DNA of 64,000 nt from assembly GCA_965284565.1 (NCBI GenBank), contig OZ260100.1:1426001-1490000 (forward strand), given 5' to 3'. Below, in pieces: positions 26,191 through 34,434 of the stretch. Source of the DNA: BRH-c54 sp965284565 (lineage in GTDB: Bacteria; Bacteroidota; Bacteroidia; Flavobacteriales_E; Vicingaceae). The position numbers and the translations under genes are program-made. Position 1 is the stretch's first letter. Each line of letters starts with the position of its first letter. The notes under the pieces are model-generated. The model had not been told where the DNA came from and ran no database searches. It was given only the letters and a program-made list of their open reading frames with translations.

Positions 26191-26931
26191 TTAACTATTT
26201 AATTGTTCGCTGGTAAGACCAAACCTTCTTTCTCGGTTTTGGTAATCCATAATGGCTTGAAATAAATTTTCTTTTCTAAAGTCTGGCCATAAAGTATTAG
26301 TAAAATATAATTCTGAATAAGCTATTTGCCACAATAAAAAATTACTTATCCTACATTCTCCACTTGTTCTAATAAGTAATTCAGGGTCTGGTACAGAAGA
26401 AGTACTTAAATACTTTGTAAGCAATTCTTCATTAATATCATCCACATTAACATTCTCACTAACAACCTCTTCTGCAATTTTTTTTACTGCTTCAGATATT
26501 TCCCACTTAGAACTATAACTTAATGCTAATATTAAATTCAAGCCTTCATTTTCTTGAGTTTTTTCAATAGCTCTCATAAGTTCATTATAACACTCTGTAG
26601 GCAAATTACTAAGATTACCAATAGCTGAAAGTCTTATATTATTTTTGTGTAATTCGTTAATTTCATTAGTAATGGTACTTACTAAAAGTTGCATAAGAGC
26701 AGTAACTTCAAATTTAGGTCTTTTCCAATTTTCGGTAGAAAAAGCATATAATGTTAAATGTTTCACTCCAATTTCAGCAGCACCTTCAACCACACTTTTT
26801 ACCGAAACAACCCCTTTTTTATGTCCAAAAACTCTAGGCTGTAAATGGTTTTTAGCCCATCTACCATTGCCGTCCATTATGATTGCAATATGTTGAGGGA
26901 TGTTGTTTTTATCTAAATTAATACTTTCCAT
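26191..26931 (-). CDS. uppS: Isoprenyl transferase (undecaprenyl diphosphate synthase)
   Basis: 246 aa from the ATG at 26931; the frame extends to a TTG at 26967 that adds an unconserved stretch. Cis-prenyltransferase signatures are HIAIIMDGNGRWAK (substrate-binding Asp), LTLYAFSTENWKRP, and LLIRTSGECRISNFLLWQIAYSELYF near the C terminus. It makes the C55 lipid carrier for murein and O-antigen precursors. The order porG-like, uppS, bamA, ompH on one strand forms an envelope-biogenesis block; bamA follows after 26 nt. Confidence 0.95.
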   Translation of the reverse strand: MESINLDKNNIPQHIAIIMDGNGRWAKNHLQPRVFGHKKGVVSVKSVVEGAAEIGVKHLTLYAFSTENWKRPKFEVTALMQLLVSTITNEINELHKNNIRLSAIGNLSNLPTECYNELMRAIEKTQENEGLNLILALSYSSKWEISEAVKKIAEEVVSENVNVDDINEELLTKYLSTSSVPDPELLIRTSGECRISNFLLWQIAYSELYFTNTLWPDFRKENLFQAIMDYQNRERRFGLTSEQLNS

Positions 26932-26970
26932 TGGCTGCTTAAAAATAGCAAGACGCAAATATAACAATCA

Positions 26971-27681
26971 CTAATTAATAGGAAAGGAACATTTGTCTGT
27001 TTTTCTTAAAAATTTATAACTTAATGAAATTGTTACAAAAGCATACCAATCATTATTTTGAGAATTACTTAGCTGGTAACCGTTAAAATGACGACTTTCT
27101 AACCCATCAATTAAGTCTGTATAAGTTTTTCTATAAGTCCATTCTATATTTAAACCTAAGTTTTGAATAAAATTAGATTTTATTCCTACACCAAACGGTA
27201 TTGCTAAAGATGTTATAGAAGTAGTATAAGATGTATTAGATACGTTGTTTCCAACCTCTGGATTAGTGTAAAAACCTGCTAAACCAATAAAAACAAAAGG
27301 TGTAGCTTTTGAAGTTGCATCGCTATTTAACTGATAAGGTATAAAATTAAACTCAATTATTCCATAAGCATCTAACATTGTGCTTGAAAACGAATAATGC
27401 TTTGCTTCAAAAAAGTTTATCTCTTCATTAGTTTCAACATTGTCTTCAGCAGCCAACTTAGCATAATTAACTCCAAAACGGAGAGAATATCTATAGTTTA
27501 AATTTTTTCTATAAAAAACGCCAATGGTTGGACGTAATTTGTTTATTACATTTAGAGAGGGATTAAGTTCTCCTGAATAATAGGCAATTCCTCCACCAAT
27601 GCCCAATTCTGAATGTTGAGAAAATAATTTTGAAGAGGGAACTATAATTATTAGAAAAAAGAAAATCTTTATAAATTTCAT
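26971..27681 (-). CDS. PorG/DUF6089-like outer-membrane beta-barrel protein
   Basis: 236 aa. The signal peptide ends SKLFS before QHS. It is a small beta-barrel of about eight strands with ELGIGGGIAYYSGELN at the start, GIKSNFIQNLGLNIEWTYRKTYTDLIDGL in the middle and FVTISLSYKFLR at the end. This wording matches DUF6089, the family that includes the T9SS component PorG. It lies directly upstream of uppS (39 nt). A PorG-like role in type IX secretion is suggested by family and by T9SS substrates in the same window, but these small barrels are easily confused. Confidence 0.78.
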   Translation of the reverse strand: MKFIKIFFFLIIIVPSSKLFSQHSELGIGGGIAYYSGELNPSLNVINKLRPTIGVFYRKNLNYRYSLRFGVNYAKLAAEDNVETNEEINFFEAKHYSFSSTMLDAYGIIEFNFIPYQLNSDATSKATPFVFIGLAGFYTNPEVGNNVSNTSYTTSITSLAIPFGVGIKSNFIQNLGLNIEWTYRKTYTDLIDGLESRHFNGYQLSNSQNNDWYAFVTISLSYKFLRKTDKCSFPIN

Positions 27682-27747
27682 AACAGGTCAACTAACGATA
27701 TAAGTAATAAAATATTTTACACTTATATATCTACAGAAATTATAAAA

Positions 27748-28671
27748 TTAAAATTTAGGAAGGTTTCTTCTACGCTTACTTATTTTATAGTTTACAGTAA
27801 TCATACCCATCATATAAGAATCATTATCACTTTTATCTCCTCTTTGTTGAAGATCTCCATAAAGTGTATGGTCTGTTATTCTTCCTGATGGGTCTGCAAA
27901 ATAAGCAGCTTTATCTCCATAAGCTTCTCTTATTTGGTCTGTACCATAGTAATAAGTACTCACATCATCTATATAATCTGTAAATGTTTTTCTCATACTT
28001 AATTCTAAACTAATACTCCACTGGCTAAAATTACGCATTCTAGCAGATCCGCCTAGGTTACGCTTGATTCCTATTCCGTAAGGAATAACTAATGAAAAAC
28101 CACTATATTGATTAGGCCCGCCTGGTAGTCCTTGTCCTTCTGTATGAAGCGGTTTTAATCTCTGCCAGTCTCCTCTTTGGTCTTTTCCTTGAGGGTCGAA
28201 CCAAATACCACCAACACCGCCAAATAAGTAAACCTCAAATCTAAACCAACTTTTACCTCTAACCCCTCTTAACTTATATAAGTGTCCTGATTTTTGTTTG
28301 ATAAGCATGTATTCTAATTGAGCAGAAAGTTCAACAACATGAGACCTAAAATTTAACTGACGAGCAGCCCTTGAAGGTTCTTTGGTAAGTGCATCGTCTC
28401 CACTGAACATTAAATAGTATCCACTACCTTTTACATACCAATCTCTCCCCAATTGATATCTATATCCTAATCCAATACCAAAGCGAGTCGCACTTGGCTC
28501 AAAATCTCTTAACCCATTGGTTCCAATTTGATCTGCTCCACCTAAATCCCCTAAAAAATTTGTTGCTCCTAAAGCAAAAACGTATTCAGTTCGTTGTCTT
28601 TTCCAAGTTTGGGCATTGAAAAAAGAGGGTAATAGAAGTAGTAAAATACTAATTAGTAGTACTTGTCGCAT
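27748..28671 (-). CDS. PorG/DUF6089-like outer-membrane beta-barrel protein, larger paralogue
   Basis: 307 aa. The signal peptide ends FFNA before QTW. Shares the layout of the downstream gene (FALGATNFLGDLGG, RFGIGLGYRYQLGRDWYVKG, LELSMRKTFTDYIDDVSTYYYG, MMGMITVNYKISKRRR) but carries a longer loop (about 160-200) and a segment with GTDQIREAYGDKAAYFADP. The FTDYIDDVS motif corresponds to the YTDLIDGL motif of the neighbour. The C terminus is basic rather than aromatic. First gene of the minus-strand envelope block, 67 nt before the second copy. Confidence 0.78.
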   Translation of the reverse strand: MRQVLLISILLLLLPSFFNAQTWKRQRTEYVFALGATNFLGDLGGADQIGTNGLRDFEPSATRFGIGLGYRYQLGRDWYVKGSGYYLMFSGDDALTKEPSRAARQLNFRSHVVELSAQLEYMLIKQKSGHLYKLRGVRGKSWFRFEVYLFGGVGGIWFDPQGKDQRGDWQRLKPLHTEGQGLPGGPNQYSGFSLVIPYGIGIKRNLGGSARMRNFSQWSISLELSMRKTFTDYIDDVSTYYYGTDQIREAYGDKAAYFADPSGRITDHTLYGDLQQRGDKSDNDSYMMGMITVNYKISKRRRNLPKF

Positions 28672-28713
28672 GTCTTATGTGTTATTTATCAAATGGTTAA
28701 AATAAACAGTCTG

Positions 28714-28745
28714 CAAATATATTGTTTTATTCTATAAATTCACAA
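28714..28745 (-). promoter_or_regulatory. Probable promoter of the PorG-like/uppS/bamA block
   Basis: The minus strand has TATATTTGC (complement of 28713-28721), an exact -7 box, with TTGTG (complement of 28741-28745) 19 nt upstream as an imperfect -33 element. The leader would be about 40 nt. Confidence 0.45.
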
Positions 28746-28854
28746 TTATTTTTTCAACTATTTTATTTAGAAGCTTTATGATACGTAATTAAATTAGAAT
28801 CAGTCTAAACAAAGATTTAACAAGAAAATTATTGTATTATTTTTTAATTTTTGT

Positions 28855-28884
28855 TTTGAATAATAAATATCTATTGTATTTTTG
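28855..28884 (+). promoter_or_regulatory. Probable promoter of the cytochrome c oxidase operon
   Basis: TTTG (28855-28858), an 18-nt spacer and TATTTTTG (28877-28884) match the Bacteroidota -33/-7 consensus at both boxes. Predicted leader about 90 nt. Confidence 0.6.
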
Positions 28885-28980
28885 GCGATAATTTTTTATG
28901 AGTATAATCATAACATTTATATGATAGTACTCATTTGAAGTTGAAAGAAATTAATTTTTTTATAAATTTAACAAGAACGT

Positions 28981-29955
28981 ATGGTAGCTTTAGTAGCAAT
29001 AGTTGCAGTTTTATTAATTGTAATATCTGCTGTTCAAACACTTAAAATAGCAGAGCTTTGGGCAATAAACAAGGGTAAGGTAATTTATGAAGTTACTCAA
29101 AAACAAAATAAGGTACAAGCACTATTAATGCTTGTTTTTTTAGTAGCTTACTTTGCATTTTTTGCTTGGCAAGTTTGGAAGTGGGGAGATTTAATGCTTC
29201 CTGTATCAGCTTCTGAACATGGAGTTGTAACAGATAGACTGTTAAACATTACTTACGCTTTTATTATTCCTGTATTTGTAATTACTCATATTTTCTTATT
29301 TTGGTTTGCTTATAAATATGCTTACAACCCTAATAGAAAAGCAACTTTCTTTTCTCATTCTAATAAGCTAGAGTTAGTATGGACTATCATACCTTCTATT
29401 GCCCTAACTGTTTTAATTTTATTTGGATTAAGTAGTTGGAATGAAATTATGACCCCTGTTGATAGTGAAAAAGAACATGTATTAATAGAAGTACAAGCGC
29501 AACAATTTTCATGGAGTGCAAGGTATGCTGGTAAAGACGGAAAACTAGGTCGTGCAGGAGTTGAATTTATTGAAGGCGTAAATGCTATGGGTGTTGACAT
29601 TAAAGATAAAAATTCAAAAGATGACAAAATTGTTAGAGGAGAAATCCACCTTCCTGTTGGAATTCCTGTGCAATTTGTATTTAGATCTATTGATGTTATT
29701 CATAGTGCTTATATGCCTCACTTTAGAGCTCAAATGAATTGTGTTCCGGGTGTAAAGACTCAATTTAACTTCGTTCCTACTATTACAACTGAGGAAATGA
29801 AAAAAATTACGAACAATGAAGATTTTAACTACATTTTATTGTGTAATAAAATTTGTGGTGCTGCTCACTACAATATGCAAATGGATATTATAGTAGAGAG
29901 TAAAGAAGATTACGAAAAATGGTTAGCTGAACAAAAACAGTTTGCCGAAAATTAA
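28981..29955 (+). CDS. coxB: Cytochrome c oxidase subunit II
   Basis: 324 aa. It has the Cu(A) cupredoxin domain with ligands H241, C288, C292, H296 and M299 (CNKICGAAHYNM), so electron entry from cytochrome c is intact. The N terminus has about four membrane helices (2-22, 47-67, 88-112, 130-151), two more than the textbook subunit II, which is common in Bacteroidota. A hydrophilic insertion at about 183-219 lengthens the Cu(A) domain. No fused cytochrome c domain. First gene of the coxB-A-C-C-D operon. Confidence 0.95.
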   Translation: MVALVAIVAVLLIVISAVQTLKIAELWAINKGKVIYEVTQKQNKVQALLMLVFLVAYFAFFAWQVWKWGDLMLPVSASEHGVVTDRLLNITYAFIIPVFVITHIFLFWFAYKYAYNPNRKATFFSHSNKLELVWTIIPSIALTVLILFGLSSWNEIMTPVDSEKEHVLIEVQAQQFSWSARYAGKDGKLGRAGVEFIEGVNAMGVDIKDKNSKDDKIVRGEIHLPVGIPVQFVFRSIDVIHSAYMPHFRAQMNCVPGVKTQFNFVPTITTEEMKKITNNEDFNYILLCNKICGAAHYNMQMDIIVESKEDYEKWLAEQKQFAEN

Positions 29956-30015
29956 AATACTAAAGTAAAAAAGTAAAGATTTAATTTTAAGACATTATAA
30001 TAATACATAAATTAT

Positions 30016-31800
30016 ATGAGTGCAACACATCATCATCACGAAGAACAAGATTTTTTATTTAAATACATCTTTAGTCAAGATCATAAGATGATTTCTAAGC
30101 AATTTTTAATTACTGGTTTTCTTATGGGATTTATAGGAATGGTAATGTCAACTTTGTTTAGATTGCAATTAGGTTTTCCTGGAAAAAGTTTTTGGGCCAT
30201 AGATTTTTTCTTAGGAAGTTGGGCCGAAAATGGCGTAATGGCTCCAGATAAATACTTAGCTTTAGTTACCATGCATGGAACTATTATGGTATTCTTCCTT
30301 TTAACTGCAGGATTAAGTGGAACTTTTAGTAACTTACTTATTCCATTGCAAATTGGAGCTAGAGATATGGCTTCAGGTTTCCTTAATATGTTGTCTTATT
30401 GGTTTTTCTTTGTATCAAGTGTTATTATGCTAATTTCACTTGGTGTAGAAGGAGGTGCTGCATCAGCGGGTTGGACAATTTATCCGCCATTAAGTGCATT
30501 GCCACAAGCAATACCAGGTTCTGGATTAGGAATGACACTTTGGTTAGTTGCTATGGCTATTTTTATCGCAAGTTCATTATTAGGTAGTTTGAATTATATA
30601 GTTACTATCTTAAATTTAAGAACAAAAGGTATGACTATGACAAGATTACCACTTACTATATGGGCTTTCTTAGTTACAGCTATTTTAGGTGTCCTTTCAT
30701 TCCCTGTTCTTCTTTCAGCTGCTTTATTATTAATTTTTGATAGAAGTTTTGGAACAAGTTTTTACTTATCAGATATTTACATTGGTGGTCAGGTATTAGA
30801 GCACTCAGGAGGTAGCCCAATTTTATTTGAGCACTTATTCTGGTTCTTAGGTCACCCTGAGGTATATATTGTACTGCTTCCAGCATTAGGTATTACTTCA
30901 GAAATAGTTTCTACCATGTCTAGAAAACCAATTTTTGGATATAGAGCAATGGTAACTTCAATTTTAGCAATAGCATTTTTATCTGTAATTGTTTGGGGGC
31001 ACCACATGTTTGTTACAGGTATGAACCCATTTTTAGGAGCAGTATTTACATTCACAACATTACTTATTGCAATTCCTTCAGCAGTTAAAGTATTTAATTA
31101 TATAACCACTTTATGGAAAGGAAACATTATTTTCTCTCCGGCAATGCTCTTTAGTATTGGATTAGTATCAACATTTATTTCTGGTGGAGTTACTGGTTTA
31201 ATTTTAGGAGATTCTGCTTTAGATATTAATATACATGATACTTATTTTGTGGTTGGTCACTTTCACATCGTAATGGGATTGTCTGCAATATTTGGAATGT
31301 TTGCTGGTGTTTACCATTGGTTTCCTAAAATGTTTGGTAGAATGATGAACAACACTCTTGGTTTTTTCCATTTTTGGATAACCATTGTATGTGCTTACGG
31401 TGTTTTCTTCCCAATGCACTTTTTAGGTCTTGCTGGTGTACCAAGAAGATATTACACTAACTCTGAATTCCCTCTATTTGAAAACATGATTGATATAAAT
31501 GAATTAGTAACTTGGTTTGCTATAGTTGCCGCTTTTGCACAATTATTATTTGTATTCAACTTCTTCTATAGTGCTTTAAGAGGGCCTAGATCTTCTCAAA
31601 ACCCTTGGAGAGCAAATAGTTTAGAATGGACTGCTCCTGTTGAACATATTCACGGAAACTGGCCGGGCGAAATTCCTGAAGTACATAGATGGGCTTATGA
31701 TTACAGTAAAGTAGATGAAAATGGAGAGTATGTTTCCGGAGAAGATTTTATTTCTCAAGTGGTGCCATTAGGACCAAATGAAAAAGACGGAGGACATTAA
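30016..31800 (+). CDS. coxA: Cytochrome c oxidase subunit I (heme-copper oxidase, aa3 type)
   Basis: 594 aa, twelve core membrane helices. It carries the binuclear centre and reduces O2 while pumping protons. Ligands are visible: low-spin heme His in TMHGTIMVFF, Cu(B) His and cross-linked Tyr in FLGHPEVYIV, the HH pair in WGHHMFVTGMNPF, and the heme a3/a His pair in HDTYFVVGHFHIVMG. The Glu of GHPE places it in the A family. A His-rich N-terminal tip (HHHHEEQ) precedes the first helix. It is 60 nt after coxB. Confidence 0.97.
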   Translation: MSATHHHHEEQDFLFKYIFSQDHKMISKQFLITGFLMGFIGMVMSTLFRLQLGFPGKSFWAIDFFLGSWAENGVMAPDKYLALVTMHGTIMVFFLLTAGLSGTFSNLLIPLQIGARDMASGFLNMLSYWFFFVSSVIMLISLGVEGGAASAGWTIYPPLSALPQAIPGSGLGMTLWLVAMAIFIASSLLGSLNYIVTILNLRTKGMTMTRLPLTIWAFLVTAILGVLSFPVLLSAALLLIFDRSFGTSFYLSDIYIGGQVLEHSGGSPILFEHLFWFLGHPEVYIVLLPALGITSEIVSTMSRKPIFGYRAMVTSILAIAFLSVIVWGHHMFVTGMNPFLGAVFTFTTLLIAIPSAVKVFNYITTLWKGNIIFSPAMLFSIGLVSTFISGGVTGLILGDSALDINIHDTYFVVGHFHIVMGLSAIFGMFAGVYHWFPKMFGRMMNNTLGFFHFWITIVCAYGVFFPMHFLGLAGVPRRYYTNSEFPLFENMIDINELVTWFAIVAAFAQLLFVFNFFYSALRGPRSSQNPWRANSLEWTAPVEHIHGNWPGEIPEVHRWAYDYSKVDENGEYVSGEDFISQVVPLGPNEKDGGH

Positions 31801-31823
31801 TTTATAATTTAATTACAAGTTAA

Positions 31824-32414
31824 ATGACTACTATAGTTTTGGAAAATAACGATTACAAAAAAGAAATTAAGCAAAAGACTGCGAAACCTTTATTATGGAT
31901 TGGTTTAGTAAGTATTGTAATGTTCTTTGCTGGTCTTACTAGTGCTGTAATTGTTAGTAAAGGAACAGCTGTATGGGAAAGTATACAAATTCCTTCGGCA
32001 TTTGCTATAAGTACCGTTTTTATTTTATTAAGTAGTCTTACTTTTTATTTAGGAGAAAATAGCTTAAAAAACAATAATATAGCTAAAGCAAAGATATTTA
32101 TTTTAGCAACATTGATTTTAGGACTACTTTTTAGCATAACTCAATATTTAGCTTGGACAGAATTATATACAAACGGTGTTGTATGGGCGGGTAGCGAAAG
32201 TAGCGCGGCAGGATCTTATTTCTATGCACTTACGGCTTTACATTTACTTCACTTGTTAGGAGGCTTAATTAGTCTTTTAGTAGTTAGTTTTAAATCGATG
32301 AAAGAAAGATATAACGAAGAAAATTTATTAGGTGTTCAATTAAGTTCTACTTATTGGCATTTTTTAACGGCTTTGTGGGTATATCTTTATTTATTTTTAA
32401 TATTTATAGCATAA
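31824..32414 (+). CDS. Cytochrome c oxidase subunit III family protein, short copy
   Basis: 196 aa with five predicted helices. KPLLWIGLVSIVMFFAGLTSAVIV opens the first helix, ALTALHLLHLLGGLISLLV and STYWHFLTALWVYLYLFLIF are typical COX3 helices. The length is that of the short five-helix subunit III found in many bacterial heme-copper oxidases. In Bacteroidota two COX3 genes usually follow one another, as here; the division of labour between them is not known to me. 23 nt after coxA. Confidence 0.9.
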   Translation: MTTIVLENNDYKKEIKQKTAKPLLWIGLVSIVMFFAGLTSAVIVSKGTAVWESIQIPSAFAISTVFILLSSLTFYLGENSLKNNNIAKAKIFILATLILGLLFSITQYLAWTELYTNGVVWAGSESSAAGSYFYALTALHLLHLLGGLISLLVVSFKSMKERYNEENLLGVQLSSTYWHFLTALWVYLYLFLIFIA

Positions 32415-32426
32415 ATAATAACAAAT

Positions 32427-33302
32427 ATGTCAAATTCAACAGTAATGGATAGTAAAACTGCTTGGGGAGGAAACAATGTTTCTCCTTATGGTGCAAGTTA
32501 TGGAAAATTAATGATGTGGTTTTTTCTTATTTCAGATGCATTAACCTTCACAGGGTTCTTATCTGCTTATGGGTTTTACCGTCACTATTATTCAAGTATA
32601 TGGCCTACAGCCGAAAATGTATTTACACATTTTCCTTTTATGCATGGTAACCATCCTTTGCTTTATGTTGCCTTAATGACTTTTATCCTTATTATGAGTT
32701 CTGTTACCATGGTATTAGCTGTGGAAGCTGGTCATAGAATGGATAAAAAAGGTGTTACCTTTTGGTTAGGGTTAACGCTAATTGGTGGTGCAATATTCTT
32801 AGGCTCTCAAGCTTGGGAATGGTATCATTTTATTCATGGTACAGAATTGGGTGCTATTGAGTTAGGTAAAGGCTATTACACACTTCCTGATGGTACCGTA
32901 GAATCTACCAAAGGTATTATTGCTCGTTGGACAGATGATTCAAAACAAGTGCTATTATTGCCTTGGCGAGAAATTGCTGGTGATGTAACTACTCCTTACT
33001 TACAATTAACAGGTCAGGAATTAACTGATGCTGTTGCGGCAGGTAAGGAAATTTATGGAGCTAACTTAACACACAATGAGTATGGTCATCCTTTATTTGG
33101 AGATTTCTTCTTCTTTATTACGGGTTTTCATGGAACTCACGTTTTTAGTGGTGTAGTTATAAACTTTATTGTATTTGTTAACGTAATAATGGGTACTTAT
33201 CAAAAACGAGGTCATTATGAAATGGTAGAAAAAGTAGGTTTATACTGGCACTTTGTAGATTTAGTTTGGGTATTTGTATTTACATTCTTCTACTTAGTAT
33301 AA
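32427..33302 (+). CDS. Cytochrome c oxidase subunit III family protein, long copy with inserted loop
   Basis: 291 aa. COX3 helices are recognisable (MMWFFLISDALTFTGFLSAYGF, VALMTFILIMSSVTMVLAV, FFFFITGFHGTHVFSGVVI, GLYWHFVDLVWVFVFTFFYLV, the last being the classic subunit III C terminus). Between the helix ending SQAWEWYHFI and that beginning HPLFGDFFFF there is a hydrophilic segment of about 85 residues (137-222), not part of standard COX3. It lies 12 nt after the short copy, so the two are surely co-translated and co-assembled. Confidence 0.92.
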   Translation: MSNSTVMDSKTAWGGNNVSPYGASYGKLMMWFFLISDALTFTGFLSAYGFYRHYYSSIWPTAENVFTHFPFMHGNHPLLYVALMTFILIMSSVTMVLAVEAGHRMDKKGVTFWLGLTLIGGAIFLGSQAWEWYHFIHGTELGAIELGKGYYTLPDGTVESTKGIIARWTDDSKQVLLLPWREIAGDVTTPYLQLTGQELTDAVAAGKEIYGANLTHNEYGHPLFGDFFFFITGFHGTHVFSGVVINFIVFVNVIMGTYQKRGHYEMVEKVGLYWHFVDLVWVFVFTFFYLV

Positions 33303-33333
33303 TTAATTTAAAACAATTAAATCTTTAATAGAT

Positions 33334-33711
33334 ATGGAACATTCACACGATCATCATACACCAGAACCATACAAATATGCTGTTCACCACTCTGAAGAGG
33401 ATGGAAAAAAAGCCAGAAGGGTAATATGGAATATGTTTTGGGTACTTTTAGCTATTACTACTGTAGAAGTTACTTTAGGTTTAATATGGAAAAACATTGG
33501 TGTATCTTGGGGAGCTGTTAAAATGACTTTCATTGTTTTAACTATTGCTAAAGCTTACTATATTGTTGCTTACTATATGCACTTAAAACATGAAGTAAAA
33601 GCCTTTAAAAATACTATTATAGTTCCCTTTGTACTTTTCGCCTTATATTTATTATACCATATAATTACTGAAGGCGTTTATTCAGAAATGATGGAAAAAT
33701 GGTTATATTAA
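33334..33711 (+). CDS. Cytochrome c oxidase subunit IV (prokaryotic COX4/CyoD-like)
   Basis: 125 aa, three membrane helices (about 32-50, 58-83, 92-112) after a His-rich hydrophilic head (HSHDHHTPEPYKYAVHHSEED). The FIVLTIAKAYYIVAYYMHLKHE stretch is the family's hallmark. It stabilises the Cu(B) region during assembly. Last gene of the oxidase operon, followed by a clear terminator. Confidence 0.9.
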   Translation: MEHSHDHHTPEPYKYAVHHSEEDGKKARRVIWNMFWVLLAITTVEVTLGLIWKNIGVSWGAVKMTFIVLTIAKAYYIVAYYMHLKHEVKAFKNTIIVPFVLFALYLLYHIITEGVYSEMMEKWLY

Positions 33712-33737
33712 TAATCTTTCTTTTATAAAAAAACTTC

Positions 33738-33768
33738 AAACCGTCTTTTAAAAAGACGGTTTTTTTTT
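33738..33768 (+). terminator. Intrinsic terminator of the cytochrome oxidase operon
   Basis: AAACCGTCTTTT (33738-33749) pairs with AAAAGACGGTTT (33751-33762), with the centre opening as the loop, and is followed by a run of T. Confidence 0.92.
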
Positions 33769-33807
33769 ACACTATATTTATTCTGTTTTGATGTAAATAT
33801 CTTATAT

Positions 33808-34434
33808 TCAATAAAAGTCTCTTATTAAATATCTTAATTCATTAATCATTAAGGCAGTGGCTCCCCAAACAATTTGTTCGTTTACCACAAAACAAGGTAC
33901 TTTTAGCTGAACTCCATCAGAGAGTTTAACCATTTGTTGCTGAAAAGTGTTGGGATGAATTAGGGTTTGAACTTCGATTTCAACCACATCAAAAACTTCA
34001 CTAAGTTGCAAGGTGAAAGTAGGTGAGTAATCGATAAAACCAATAACAGGGACAACCAAAAAGTTGCTTACAGGAATAAATACATCGGTTAGTTTGCCAA
34101 TAACTTCTACATGTTCTTTAATAATTCCTATTTCTTCATTGGCTTCACGTAAAGCAGTTTCAATTAAATCAACATCATGCTCTTCTTTTTTACCACCCGG
34201 AAAAGCAATTTGCCCGCTGTGATTACTATTGTTTATAGCTCTTTTAATTAAGACGGTATGTAAGGCATTATTTTTCTCGTAAAACAAAATTAAAACACCA
34301 CTCTGCCGTGCTTGTTTTTTGGTTAACTCATCAACGTCAGCTTTTCTGTATGGAGCTGCTTCTAAATGCGATTTAATACCAGGTAGAGGCTCTTTAAAGC
34401 GTTCGGTAATGTATATTTTAAAATGATTTATCAC
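33808..34434 (-). CDS. NUDIX hydrolase, CoA pyrophosphatase type
   Basis: 208 aa. The Nudix box is complete: GGKKEEHDVDLIETALREANEEIGI (about 80-104). It is preceded by the SNHSGQIAFPGG motif that marks the UPF0035/CoA-diphosphatase branch (NudL, PCD1). Expected reaction: CoA or acyl-CoA to phosphopantetheine(s) plus 3',5'-ADP. Start is GTG at 34434, overlapping the TGA of the upstream WG-repeat gene by 4 nt (GTGA), hence translational coupling. Confidence 0.88.
   Translation of the reverse strand: MINHFKIYITERFKEPLPGIKSHLEAAPYRKADVDELTKKQARQSGVLILFYEKNNALHTVLIKRAINNSNHSGQIAFPGGKKEEHDVDLIETALREANEEIGIIKEHVEVIGKLTDVFIPVSNFLVVPVIGFIDYSPTFTLQLSEVFDVVEIEVQTLIHPNTFQQQMVKLSDGVQLKVPCFVVNEQIVWGATALMINELRYLIRDFY

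Larger units (their letters stand above)
28672..28980. other. Divergent intergenic region of the PorG-like and cytochrome oxidase operons
   Basis: 309 nt, very AT-rich, with no gene. It holds the two facing promoters listed separately (about 28714-28745 on minus, 28855-28884 on plus). The 95 nt between the plus promoter and the coxB start would be transcribed as leader; I see no strong hairpin there. Confidence 0.5.
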
